In this document: piece by piece, positions 45,702 through 57,500 of the stretch
How the letters are laid out: each line of letters starts with the position of its first letter
How positions within the stretch are numbered: position 1 is the stretch's first letter
NCBI GenBank assembly: GCA_001510575.1
Contig: LNGK01000004.1
Location: 3,842,667-3,906,666 of the forward strand
DNA from: Knoxdaviesia capensis
Taxonomy: Eukaryota; Ascomycota; Sordariomycetes; Microascales; Gondwanamycetaceae
Length of the DNA: 64,000 bases
Direction: 5' to 3'
Made by a program: the position numbers and the translations under genes
The notes under the pieces: generated by a model
Database searches by the model: none
What the model saw: only the letters and a program-made list of their open reading frames with translations
What the model was told of the DNA's origin: nothing

Positions 45702-46747
45702 GGCGAAAGCTGGGAGACTGTCTGTATCACGTCGACAAACGGAGCAGCACAGATAGGTGTATTAGGACGATGAGAGAAATAGTCATCGGCAGCTACCGTA
45801 GCACCACGTTCCTAGCAAATTGAGGGCTGGAGGGACAAGGTGAGATATGAAGCATGTGAGAATAGGAATCCACCGTCACTGAGCTTAAAGCGGCATCAAG
45901 ATGTTGGCGGGGGAATTAAGCAAAAGGGGTAGAGAGAGACACGTGAAGATTGAACGAGGGGATCACGAAGTTGAAATATAAGGAGGCGCAATTATTCGTA
46001 CTCGTACTCTGGTTTTTATCAGCAACTCGGCATTTTTCTCTCAAGGAAGGAACCAGGGGCAGGGGTAGCTTCCTCAGTGCTAATTCCGTACCGTACCAGT
46101 TCGCACTGTGCCTCCACTCTGCCCTGCCAGTCCCTCTTCCCCGGCCAAACTTCCAGTCCTCACATGTCCGGACATTCTCGGCCGCGCTGCAACGTCAATG
46201 TGCGGAAACACGGAGGGTTAACCCCCTAAGAGTACATTGATTGCATAACGCATCGTATATCGCATGCGTAAATCCTTCCCCCTGTTGCCTACGACGGCGC
46301 TTAACCAGCTTCTCCCAACAGTGTGCGATCCGCGGAAGGAGTGGGGTGGGACTGGTAGTCTGCACCTTCAAATCGGGAAGGATCTCCCAATGACGCCCTC
46401 CTCAGCGCCTGCCATTCCGCGGACGGCGGAAGGAACCGCACAGTCGGTCGTTCCTTACACTACTGTTGGCCACCCAGTGATTCCGTAATAAGTTTCGTAC
46501 AATGCATATGATATGAAGGCATGGGGGTTTAACCTGAACCTGAACGGACATATCGCCACATACGTTCTTCTGTTCTTCTGTCAGTCAGTACATGCATTGG
46601 ACCTTTTCGTGCTTCGACAACTTGCACGATAAACTCCAGAGAGGAGGCGGGCCAACGGGCCAGTGTAAGCCGGAATGAACTCTTTTTGTCGATATGCGTG
46701 TGACGCTGACACGGGGAGGTGTGCTGCAGGCTAACAGACACTCAACG
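45702..46747. promoter_or_regulatory. Divergent promoter region (ERG7 / SPO11)
   Basis: An E-box CACGTG at 45940-45945 and GATCACGAAG close by (about 45961) lie 240-260 bp upstream of ERG7. SREBP-type bHLH factors (SrbA in Aspergillus) bind E-box/SRE-like sites at sterol genes, so these are candidates only. No gene is seen. Confidence 0.4.
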
Positions 46748-48475
46748 ATGGACGATATCTCCTCGCCGTCAGTCCGCGCTTCGGTCATTTTACGCATTGA
46801 AGGCCTGATCGAGAGCGCCATTTTCGATCCGCTGTTGTTGGCTGTGACTGCGAATCCTCTTACCACGCCGTTTGAGCTGTCGATGCCGTTCCAGGGCCGC
46901 GGCAGTCCGTCTTCGGTCGTTTCGTTCCCGGGCCGGTCGGAAGGCGAGGCGCGCAAATTTGGTATCTTGCTTATCCATTCATCCAATCGAGACAAAGTGA
47001 GAAGCGAACTGGGTGTTTCTTGGTGGTGATTCGTGCTGACAGCGACATTCACAGCCCAGCTTCTGTACATTCTCCAGCGAATGCACGGCAGCCTGCGCAC
47101 GGGAAATGTCTTGACGAAAAGGTGTGGTCAGTCAATATCCAAGCAAAGTTCGCAGAAGCTGACGATATCCATTTAGGAACATTTACTACGAATCCCCAAC
47201 ACTGTTCGGATCCCAGGCATGTGTCGATAGACTTGTGGATGATGTCGCCTTTTCGATCAAGGTGCCTAGACATGATCTCGGAATTGTGCGGGACCCTTTT
47301 TTTTTTTTTTTGTTTTTTGTTTTTTTTGTTTTTTTGGCTGGTGTCTTGGTTTTGCTATTTTCAAGGTTCTGTTATCTATACACAAAAAATGGCAGCTAAC
47401 GCGGCTGTATTTCATAGGTGGCGGCGGGCAAAGGCCTAGTGGTCGGGGCGTTGACCGTCTCCGGCCCCGCTGGGACCTGCGACTTTTCGTCAAAACCGGA
47501 GGTGAGTCCCGGAGTGTCTCCTCCGTAAATCAGCCACGGACCGGAGGTTCTGCTTCGGTTCCAGCCGACAACAGACCGGGAAAGGCCATCAAACCTGAAA
47601 AGCCGTTTTCAAAGTTGTGGCTGATCCCACGCCTTTTGTCTGACGCACCTCGGCTCTCTCTCTCTCTACGCAGGGCTTATTTGTGCCGTCCGTTTCCAGT
47701 GACATGAGCCTGGATGTCGGCCGTGTTCGGTGGGTTCTCGTCATTGAAAAAGAGGTGAGAAGCCGCTCCAAATCGACTATATACACTATCTGCATGCCGA
47801 TTAACGGCCATGGCTGTTTCCAGGCTTCGTTCCGGACGCTGGCCGCGATGCGCTACTGGAACCACCCCAGATTTGGCCAGGGCTTGCTTGTCACGGTAAG
47901 TTTAATCCGGAGATGCAGATCGCTTATCGCCGAACGTCTCCACTGTCGGGGTCAGCTTTCTTTTTCTCTCTTTCTTTGACACACACTTACAGCCACCAAA
48001 TACAACAACACAGGGCAAAGGATATCCCGATCTGGCCACAAGGCAGTTTTTGTCGGTTCTCCACTCCCGCAACCCAGCATTACCAATCTTCGGACTGGCG
48101 GACTACGACCCGGATGGCATCGGCATTATCAAGTGCTACAAGGTCGGCTCCTGGTCTCTCAGGCACGAACCCAACTGCACTGTTCCCGGCCTGCGGTGGC
48201 TGGGTGTCCGGAGCAACTCTCTTCTGGACGGAGGTCTCCGCCCTCTGCATGCAGCACAGTCGCAGCAGCTCCTGAGTGCGCGAGATCGCCGAGCGGGACT
48301 AAAACTGCTTATGTGGACCAGCCGGTTCACTGACAACGTCGAAATGCTGGAATGGACGCGCGAGCTTCAGCTCATGCTGCTGGTGAACATGAAGTGCGAA
48401 ATCCAGGCCGAGAATGAGAACGGCCATGTTGAACGGATCGTCGATCAGTATCTAGCAGCCGAACTAACAGTATAG
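46748..48475 (+). CDS. spo11: SPO11 meiotic topoisomerase VI-A-like protein (seven exons)
   Basis: The exons are 46748-46961, 47055-47121, 47177-47285, 47418-47501, 47674-47754, 47824-47895 and 48014-48475; phases agree and give 362 residues. An in-frame ATG at 46694 would add 18. The spliced protein reads FPGRSEGEARKFAQLLYILQRMHG, then LTKRNIYYESPTLFGSQACVDRLVDDVAFSIKV, where the second Tyr of IYY is the DNA-cleaving residue. It continues GIVAAGKGLVVG and RVRWVLVIEKEASFRTLA, then the Toprim acidic motif FGLADYDPDGIGI. SPO11 makes the double-strand breaks that start meiotic recombination. Introns 2 and 3 use unusual donors (GTGTGG, GTGCGG), and intron 3 has a long T tract. All catalytic residues are intact, which implies preserved meiotic capacity. 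Confidence 0.88.
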
Positions 48476-49087
48476 CCATCCGATCCTCGATATATATCCA
48501 TGTCTCACCGATCCCGCCAAGGATCACAAGCTTGAAAGCGGCACAGCCCAGCATATATTACTACCTACGAAGCATTTCTCAGCAGACAAGAAAGAAACTT
48601 CGGTGCGCCGTGGTCCAGGTCCATATTTTTAATTGACAATGTAGTCAATCTTTTCTCACTCGCCGACCGTTTTATTACGTCACTCAGCGGTGTATCTTAT
48701 GCCCTCGGTGATTGATAGGCTTGTCGGCCTCGCCCTCTGTCCTGGTTTTGCTTTCGACACACATGCCACGTGGAATGCGACGTCAATGGTGAAGTCCGGC
48801 GGCGTAGTGTTTGGCTGTTTCGAATTCGGAGGAACACAAAAAGACGAGTGTGCGGCATTAACAGTCTCGATCCATCTTGGGCCAAACTCGGAGACAAAGC
48901 CCCAAAGTGTTACATCGAGATGGAACATACAGTACTGGCTTTATGAAAGCCACCGTTGCCGTTTTTTTCGTATCTATTTAACACTCCCCACCCCCTCTTC
49001 ATCTTCGTACTGAACGGTGAGAATATTTGACAGATACCCATATAACTCTATCCAGGACAAACAGCTACTATCGATACAACTTCAATC
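48476..49087. promoter_or_regulatory. Tandem intergenic region upstream of the DJ-1/PfpI gene
   Basis: This is the 3' flank of SPO11 and the promoter of the DJ-1-like gene. A CCCCACCCCC C-rich box lies at 48988-48997. Nothing coding is seen. Confidence 0.5.
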
Positions 49088-49949
49088 ATGTCACCGCGTG
49101 TTCTCGTCATTCTCACGTCTGCGGGCACCATCCCGGCCTGGAACAATCGGGAAACCGGCTGGTATCTGGTCAGTATATTCCCATTTCACCCAAAAACAGG
49201 TCGCCAAAGGGCAAAGCACGGGCATTGCAACCCCCTAGCCAACCGAACCACAAACGCAAGAATAATCTTGAGAACATCATGAACCTCTCCAACTAACTCA
49301 TTTTCCCCTCTCTGTTTTCGTTCCCTCTTCTTCTGTCCAGCCCGAGCTCGCCCACCCCTACGACGTGCTGGCCCCGCACTGCGAGCTGGTGTTTGCGTCC
49401 CCGAAGGGCGGCGAGGCCCCGCTCGACCCGGACTCGGTGCAGCTCTTCGCCACCGACGCCTCGTCCAGCAACTTCTTCCGCTCGAAAAAGCACCTGTGGG
49501 AGAACACCCAGAAGCTCGCCGACTTCGTCAGCCGCGCCGCCGAGTTCGACGCCGTGCTGGTGCCCGGCGGCCACGGCCCCATGTTCGACCTGGCCACCGA
49601 CGCCGCCAGCCAGCAGATCATCGCCGCCGTGTACAACGCCGGCAAGCCCGTCGCCGCGGTGTGCCACGGCCCCGCGGCCTTCGTGCACGTCAAGGACCGC
49701 GCCGGCAAATCCATCCTCGCCGGCCACACGGTCACCGGCTTCACCAACGAGGAGGAGGATATCTCCGGGTTCACGCCGTACATGCCGTTCCTGCTGGAGA
49801 CCGAAATGCGGAAGGCCGCCAAGGAGTTCGTCAAGGCGAAGCCGTACGAGAAGATGGTTATTACCGATGGTCTGTTGATCACCGGCCAGAACCCGGCGTC
49901 GGCCCTCGGAATCGGCGAGGCGCTGCTCCAGGCTCTGAAGAAGGCTTGA
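49088..49949 (+). CDS. DJ-1/PfpI family protein, Hsp31/glyoxalase III-like (two exons)
   Basis: The exons are 49088-49168 and 49341-49949 (GTCAGT donor, CCAG acceptor, phase 0), giving 229 residues. The N-terminus MSPRVLVILTSAG and the conserved Glu of GWYLPELAHPYDVL fit the Hsp31 branch. The nucleophile elbow AAVCHGPAAF carries the Cys-His pair, and VLVPGGHGPMFDL precedes it. Members convert methylglyoxal to lactate without glutathione or act as stress chaperones. The Cys, His and Glu of the glyoxalase III site are present. The protein is likely cytosolic, with no targeting signal. Confidence 0.9.
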
Positions 49950-50298
49950 GTCTGTGCGTGCTCTCTCTTGCCATTGCTACCACTGGCTAGAGTTCACACG
50001 TGTCCTCACGCACACCTCAGTGTCTTTCGAGAGGAACTCTCTGGTCCATCCATGAGGATAGAATAAATGTGAACATGAGTAACACCTCAATAATACCACC
50101 GTTTAGTTGTTATCCTGCCAGTGAATACCAAAACATCATATAATTGTTCTTAATCATGATCAGACGCCCGCAAGCCAGCCAGTAAAATAAAATGCACACA
50201 CACCGTAACAGCAGCAGCAGCAGCAGCAGCAGCAATCATGGGGTATTTAAGTCCTTTTTTGCTATATTCAGGTCTTCATCGTCACTCCATTCACCCCA
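49950..50298. other. Convergent intergenic region with CAG repeat
   Basis: 3' ends of the DJ-1-like and SRP54 genes meet here. A CAG tract (about eight units, 50209-50234) is probably in the SRP54 3' UTR. Confidence 0.6.
50209..50234. repeat. CAG microsatellite
   Basis: About eight CAG units run without interruption in non-coding DNA downstream of SRP54. Confidence 0.9.
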
Positions 50299-51990
50299 CT
50301 ACCGCTTCCCCCGTCCACGGCCGCCACCCGCACCACCCCCACCCATACCCGGCATACCACCGCCCATGCCCATCTGCTGCATCATCTGCTGCATGGCCTG
50401 CATGTTGGGCATTCCACCAGCACCACCAGCACCACCGCCGCCTCCACCGCCCAGCATGCTCATCAAGCTGCTCATATCCGGCATGCCGCCGCCGCCACCG
50501 GCACCGCCCATGCTCTGCATGCGCTTCTGCATGGCCGCGAGCTGCTGGGCCTTGTTGCCGCCGCCCATGGCCTGCTGGGCGCGCTGCAGGTTCTTCATGT
50601 TGCCGCCCATCTTCTTGGCCATGCCGGCCATCAGCCGCTGCTGCGAGAGCAGGTCCTCGACCTCGCGCACCGACGTGCCGGAGCCGCGCGCGATGCGCGT
50701 CATGCGCGTGGCCTGCGCAATCAGGATCTTGCCGTCCGAGTCGAGCTCCTTGTCCGTCATCGAGTCGCAGATGTAGATCATGCGCTTCAGCTTCATGCTG
50801 CCGTCCTCGTCGTCCATGCCCTGCATCAGGTTGCTCATGCCCGGGATCATGCCCGCCATCTTCGACAGCGGGCCCATCTTCATGATGTTCGACAGCTGGT
50901 CCCGCAGGTCGCGGATGGTGAAGATGCCCTCGGTGATATGCTTGATCGTGTCCTTTTGGTCCAGCTTCAGGCTCTGCACGTGTTCGACCAGCCCGGCAAT
51001 GTCGCCCATGCCGAGCAACTTCTGCACAAACTGCTGTGGAGCGAACCTCTCGAGATCTAGCATATGTTCTCCGGTACCGATGAACACGATGGGCGTGTGG
51101 GTGGCGGCGACTGCTGAGATGGCACCACCGCCGTGTGCGTGGCCGTCGGTCTTGGTGATGATGATGGCTCCAAAGTCGGCAGCCTCCTTGAAGGCCTTGG
51201 CCTGCGATTCGGCCTGCTGTCCTATCGATGCGTCGAGCACCATGATAGTCTCATCCGGCTTCACAGCCTCTTGAATATCCATCATCTCCTGGAACAGCGC
51301 CGACTCTTGCCGATGGCGACCGGACGTATCGACAATAATGATATCAAAGCGCTCCTTCTTGAATTTCTCCACACCGTCGCGGGCCACCACCACCGGATCG
51401 GTCTCGGTGAGCGAGCCGTAGTACGGGATCTTGGCCTTGGTGGCGTTCTGTTTCAACTGGTCGAAGGCTCCGGCACGGAACGTGTCGGCACACACCAGGC
51501 ACGGCTTGAAGCCGCGCGACTGGTAGTGCCGCGCCAGCTTGGTGCACGTGGTGGTCTTTCCGGCTCCCTGCAGACCGACGAACATGATGACGTTGGGCTT
51601 GCCCTTCTTCGGCTTGAACGGCTCGGCGTGCGGATCGACCAGCGCCACCAGCTCATCGAACACGGCCTTCTGGATCAGCCGCTTCTTGTTGACGGCCGGT
51701 GGCAAGTCTTTGAAGTTGACCGCGGACCGGATGGATTTTCGTAGTTGGCCGACTAACCGTACGTTGACGTCGGCTTCGAGCAGAGCACCGCAGATGTCTT
51801 TCACCATCGATTCGAAAGCCTGTTAAAGAGACCATAGCCAGTGCCCAAGTCAGTAAGTGTGTCCTGTCGCGTGGTTGTTTCGTCTGGTGTCAAATGCGTT
51901 GCCCCCCCCCACCTTCTCATCGAGATTCGGCTCCCGCGTCAAGTTTGATACCGCCGCATTGATGCGGCGGCCGAGATCTTGAAGAACCAT
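50299..51990 (-). CDS. srp54: Signal recognition particle 54-kDa subunit (two exons)
   Basis: The exons are 51913-51990 and 50299-51819, giving 532 residues. The N domain starts MVLQDLGRRINAAVSNLT. The G domain shows G1 GLQGAGKTTTCTKLA, DTFRAGAFDQL, the G3 DTSGRHRQESALFQEM and G4 TKTDGHAHGGGA. The M domain with MGPLSKMAGMIPGM and MQGMDDEDGSMKLKRM ends in a Gly/Met/Gln-rich tail that contacts signal peptides and SRP RNA. SRP54 is the GTPase that binds signal sequences and docks the ribosome on the ER receptor. The intron donor is GTGGGG within a C9/G9 run, which is unusual, but phase and the conserved join LDEK-AFESM leave little doubt. It is divergent from the GNAT gene. Confidence 0.95.
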
Positions 51991-52640
51991 GGCGGTGAAA
52001 TGTGTGCGACAGCTGCAGAAATATCAAGCAAGCCAGTCGTCGATGAATGGAAATGGTGGTGAAGATGGATTAACGTTCTCCAGTTGCCTTTGCTTCTGAA
52101 TTTTGGTGGGGAGGAGGGGGGGCACGCTGTGCGTTGATCAGACAGCTGTCACCAGCTGTCCACAGGTGGCCTTTCCAATTGTGTGGTGATTGGACAAACC
52201 CGAACTAGCTTCAACCACAGCTTAACCGGCGCATTCAGTGACGTACCAGACCACCAGTGAGAATCTCGATTTTGTTTGCCTTTACGAGAGAATTTCCACA
52301 GGGCGCAGAAGTTCCCACACGCCGAATGACTTTTTTTCTAACATCCTATCGGCAAAGTGCGCTGCCAAGTTCCGTTGGCGCCTATGAGTAAGTTGAAAAC
52401 TGGGCTTATGGCAGTAAGCAACATCATGACTCTTCGGCGGAGAAAGTCGCCGTCAGTAGTGGCCTCTGGGGTATTTAAAGGGACCGTTCGGCCGGCCCTT
52501 CAGGCTATTCGAACTTACTTCCACTCCTTGGAGGGTTCTGGGCTGTCCATTATAAACGTCCTCCTCTAGTCTTGTTATCGAAGTCCAGCTCTGTCCGATT
52601 CCTTTTCGGCCACACAACCCTTCAATCGGCATCTTCAGCA
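51991..52640. promoter_or_regulatory. Divergent promoter region (SRP54 / GNAT)
   Basis: This 650-bp shared upstream region holds no gene. A palindromic stretch CAGCTGTCACCAGCTG with a further CTGTCC lies at about 52142-52162. A TATA-like TATTTAAAG lies at about 52472-52480, 160 bp before the GNAT start. Confidence 0.45.
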
Positions 52641-53273
52641 ATGGCAATCGATAAAGCAGAGCTTGCCCCTGTGCGCCCCGCGACCGACGCCGACGTCCCC
52701 GGCATCCGCGAGGTCTACCTAGCCGCCTTCGGCCCAACAATCATCAACCAGCGCTGCTTCCCACCGCACGAGCCCGAGGTGATCCGCTTCTGGGACGAGG
52801 GCTTCAAGCACGAGATCCACACCAAGGGCGACCACACCCTGGTGGTGACCGACGCCGCCACCGGCGCCGTCGCCGCCTTTGCCCGCTGGAAGGAGCCCGT
52901 GCCCGTCGGCGAGGCCTTCGTCGAAGAGGACATCGCCAGCATCCCGTGGCCCAGGGCCGGCGACCCCGCCCTCGCCGTGCTGTTCTTCGGCACCCTCGCC
53001 CGCCACCACATGCGCCTCATCGGCCACCGCCGCCACTGGTACCTCGAGCTCGTCGCCGTGCACCCCCGCTACCAGGGCCGCGGGCTCGCGCGCCCGTTGC
53101 TCCGCTACGGCCTCGACCGCGCCCAGGCTGACGGCCTACCCGTGTTCCTCGAGTCGGCTCCCGACGCGTATGAAGTATACCGGAAGTACGGCTTTGAGGA
53201 TATCGGGAGCGCCAGCTTCAACGACGATTCGTTTACTGTTTCATTCATGGTTCGAGAACCGGAACAACAGTAG
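52641..53273 (+). CDS. GNAT-family N-acetyltransferase
   Basis: The gene encodes 210 residues with no intron. I chose ATG 52641 (MAIDKAELAPVRPATDADVPGI) because the upstream in-frame residues resemble untranslated leader and the GNAT fold opens with exactly this RPATxxD pattern. Motif A is LELVAVHPRYQGRGLARPLLRYGLDRA, with the acetyl-CoA pyrophosphate loop QGRGLA. Motif B includes PVFLESAPDAYEVYRKYGFED. The acceptor substrate is unknown. Codon use is very GC-rich at third positions. A telomere-like TAGGGTTAGGGTT sits about 12 bp after the stop. Confidence 0.88.
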   Translation: MAIDKAELAPVRPATDADVPGIREVYLAAFGPTIINQRCFPPHEPEVIRFWDEGFKHEIHTKGDHTLVVTDAATGAVAAFARWKEPVPVGEAFVEEDIASIPWPRAGDPALAVLFFGTLARHHMRLIGHRRHWYLELVAVHPRYQGRGLARPLLRYGLDRAQADGLPVFLESAPDAYEVYRKYGFEDIGSASFNDDSFTVSFMVREPEQQ

Positions 53274-54531
53274 TGGGGTTCGTTCTAGGGTTAGGGTTGT
53301 TCCTGATTTTGGAGTCGGGTTGCAATAAAAGCACAGCAAAAACACAACAGCCAGAGTCGGATTTACACATCATCTTAAATAGCACCACACCTTGTATCTT
53401 TCAAATCAACGAGATTTGGTGTCACAGTGCAACCAGAATCTCGGCTTTGACTCTTAAATCTCACGAGATCTTGTGAAACTTTACCGATCCCACTTCGCCC
53501 AACCACCGTAAAGCCCACAAATGTTCCCAAAATGGAGTATTCGGGGTAAATCCCTAAAAAAACCTGAATTGATTCCCGAAATACGATTTCCGAGAAGCCC
53601 AAACCGCCATCAACGTAAAGAGATGTATCTAGACACATAGCTGCATCCTTCCTGAACCAGCTGAACCAGATTTCCTGATCGTCTCGTGGCATTACACTTT
53701 GTATAATCCATGCCCCATTGATGCACATAGCGGACTGAGGGCAGCGATCTCACTGGCTGGAGCCGTCAGTCCGAAAAAGTGGAACTACCGCCAGGGCCGT
53801 CGCCGGTCCCCGGCCCCACTTGTTCCGGCACAACCGATGTCAGCCGAGCATCAACTACACAACACCCGAATATTGATCAACCATACGAGAAACAAGATGC
53901 ATCTCCGGGGTGATTAGTCAATCCGGCGGGGAAAAAGAAGCCAGTGATCGGCACTTGAATTGGGAATCTGTACCACCAGGAACTCACCCATCGCCATCCA
54001 CACGCCGTATCTAAGGACCAAATCCGTTCTATTGTCCCCCGCATATCCCCCCCGGCAAGTATCGGTAACACACCATGCACATCAAAGCCGAGAAAAATCC
54101 AAACTTAAGAAATCCAAACCCCAACACACGGGCATACTCCAAGGTCAACGAAAGGAAAAAAAAGAACTTCTGTCGACTATTCCAGGGAAAAAACCAGACA
54201 AGTAGAATACAATTCAGAAGAGAAGATAAAGCAGGCAAAAAAGACAAGTAGCCACCCAACCTATTTAACGCAGAAGGAAAAACAACAGAAAAAAGAAAAA
54301 GAAAAAAAGGACCCCGCAATTTGAATGAAAAAACAACCCCCCCAGAAAACCCCAACCCCGAAGGCCGAAGGCGGATATCGTCGATAACATGTATATTCAG
54401 AAAAAGACAGAAAAAAAAGGAAGAAATCATGAACAAAAAAGAATCTCATTGCAACTTTCATACGCATAGCTTCGCTCGGCTTTTGGGGTCTCGTCGTGTC
54501 GTATGTGCTCGCTCGGCCGTTTCATCGTTCG
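53274..54531. other. Convergent intergenic region
   Basis: This is 1.26 kb between the GNAT gene and the C2H2 regulator, which converge. It begins with TAGGGTTAGGGTT (53287-53299) and becomes A-rich after 54080. I see no gene. Confidence 0.6.
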
Positions 54532-57500
54532 TTAGTTGGGGTTCAAAATCGACTCCTTGCAGACAGTGAGCCGATGTGTAGCTTCAATCAGAAGCTCCGA
54601 TCGTGCGTCGGACAGAATCCAGAACATTGTATCCAGGAGGTCAGTCAACCCATCAGACAAGATTGGGAGGGTGGCGTCAGAAAGGTCAGTTATGGCACTG
54701 GCACGTGTGAGGTACGCCACCGTTCGCCGGTAGACCACTATGGGATCGTCCTCCACTTGCCCTGGCTGGATACGCACAACATGGTGATGGGGTCGCTGGG
54801 GACTGTAAGCTGCTCGAACCACAGCCGCATGCTGCTGCTCCTGATGCTGTCGTTGCTGGCGTGGGAGGTGGTGAGATTGGCCAGGGTTGGATGGGAAACG
54901 CTGCATCATCTGTGGGAGTTGGATGGGCCGGGAGCTGCTTGACCGAGAGGACCTCACAAAGCTCCAGACAGTGAGAGTAGCGTAGTACATCATCCATGGC
55001 CGTTGCTGATCAATGTCGGTGTGGACAGAATACACAACAAGCGGAGGCGGAGTCTGGCTGTGCGTATCCGCACTGCTCCGGCGCTTAGCTCTCTGGTCAA
55101 CCAACACCCGATACAACAACTGAATAGCATGCTGTACAGCAAGTTTTGTAGCCGGCTCACGAACCCACTCTCTCATTCGAAGCATCGAGTGGTGGTAGTC
55201 GCGACTGGAAACCTTGCGCCCCTGGATACGGCGCGCGCCTGAATACACCTGAAAATCGATGATATCGGCGTGGAGACATATGTGGGCGATGTGATACAGC
55301 AGTTCCACACTTTGCACAGGCCCATTGGCAATCACGCTGCGCTGGATGGATTCCGATGCGGCAGAATCCCCGTTTGCGGAGTCAAACGACTTTTTCCACT
55401 GATCAAATGCTCGCAGGAGCACCTTGGGCCAGCTCTCTCGCAACTCTGATGAGGTGTGCCGGAGATCTAGGGCCTTCAAGTGGCTGTCTTTGTGTCCTAA
55501 ATGCCAACCCACGCAGAGAAGGCCGCACATGATGATCATCCTTGCAAAGGAGTGCGTTTTCACCTCTTTGCCGTGGAGGGCACTCTTCAGACCGTCCAAA
55601 AAGGAGACTTGTTCAACGCCATACATTCGCAGATTTCCATCCAACTGGCGGCAAACATCCGGGTTCGGGGCATTCCAGAGGCTATCGTCACAAGGCAATG
55701 GCAGCCGAATTTCATGGGGAGCCATGTCAGCAGTGTGGCCGAAGATGGCAGCATGGACAATATCCATCATAAAGGCTACATAGACCACCCGGTGCATGGA
55801 TTCGGTCTCGGCCCAGCGCATCCACCAGGACTGCGAGTCCATAGGAATAGAGGACTGGTCATTGTGGTCGGAGGGATACTGGGATGATTCATTGGGGGGA
55901 GACTCGCTTCCTGCACGGCCGATAAGAGGGCTACCTCTACGAAGCAGCGTCAAGGTCGTAGAATGATATATGTGCGCTCGCTCATGGAACTTTCTAGACG
56001 AGTAGAGCTTTTCATAATACTCGACCAGAAGGAGGGCTTGGGCTACCCACAGCGCCACTGGGGGTGTAGCATCATCGGACATGTGAATTTCCCAGCGAAC
56101 TCCCTCGATGATGATATCGGCGAATGCTCCATATTCTTCGCGAGTTCCGGACCGGTCTTGGTTGCGCAAGGAAGCAGCTCCCAGGGCCATCATGGCAAGA
56201 AGGCGGAAAATGCTTCCATTGTTGGGAACGAAGGTTGGTTGATGGATTATGGGGAGTCGAGGCGATATGTCTTCCCAGTACTGTTGTAGACAGTCTTTGA
56301 TCATTTCGGTACTCAAAGCCGGAAGATCGCCACCACTCTCGATGATGAGATTGCTGACTTGACTGTCATACCTCGGCTGCTTGGCACGGAAGATCTGGAA
56401 CCATCGGATGACTTCCTGGCGACGAGTCTCAGATATGAATTCTTCGGAAGCTCCATTCTGGTTGGGGGTAGGTGCGTCAAGCTGCGAACGGCTGGAGAGA
56501 GAATCATAGTCATAGTGGATATTTGTGTTAAAGGTGGACTCAAGGCCGCCCTCCAAGAAGGGAATATTGACCACTCCGTTGAATTCTGAGTATGCCGACC
56601 CGGAATTAAACAGCCACATGGCAAAGCTGTCGCGGGACATAGTGTCATCGCTGTCGTTTGGCGGCATTCCGCTGAAGGGCATCAGGGGCTGGTGATCGGA
56701 CAGGCCAGGCATCTGGGCTGCAGAATCTTGAGAATAGAGGTTCGGCTTTGGCCGGTTGAAACCAAATGACAAAACGTCCAATGGAGAATGCTTCCACAGT
56801 GAGCTGAGATTTGGGAGGGTCCGAGGAGGAGGGAGTGAATGCTGAGATTGGATCATGCTTTGAGAAAGAGCAGCAAGGCCCGGAGGAGTAGGCTGGGGGA
56901 GAATCGGGTTGAGTGAAGAGCCATGATCGAAGCTTCTCAACGGCGGGACGGAGACGGATGTTGGAGAGGAAACGGCATTGGGTGTGGTGGAATGCTGGTA
57001 AGAAGAGGAGAGACTTGAATGGTGTGTTGGTGGTTGAGATTGAGACTGACTGTGAGTCTGAGTCTGAGGATAAGCTTGACGCGGGGATGGGATTTGGTTC
57101 AAATGCGAGTGCTGAGGTTCATGCTGAGGTTGATGTTGAGGTTGGTGCTGAATTGGGGGTAGATGTTGTGGTTGAGACTGGGATTGCAACTGAGGTTGAG
57201 GCGGCGGGAGGGTGTTGTGAGACTGAGTTGGATGCATCGATTGCGGTTGAGACTGCGAGTGCTGCAAATGAGACGGGGTGGTGGTGTGAGGCTGAGAGGG
57301 CGGAGTAGAGGAGTGAGACGGGCTCGTTGCCTCGTGTTTGATATTCGAGTTTGGGTTGACGACGGAGAAGCCGGGTCCGCCTCCGGGAGCTCGCCACGGT
57401 GGTTCGCGGTTTCTGGGAATGTAATTTGACGTGTGGCGGTTCTTATGGCGCGCGAGAAGATCAGCCCGAACGAATTTTTGCTCACATCCGGGCACATCGC

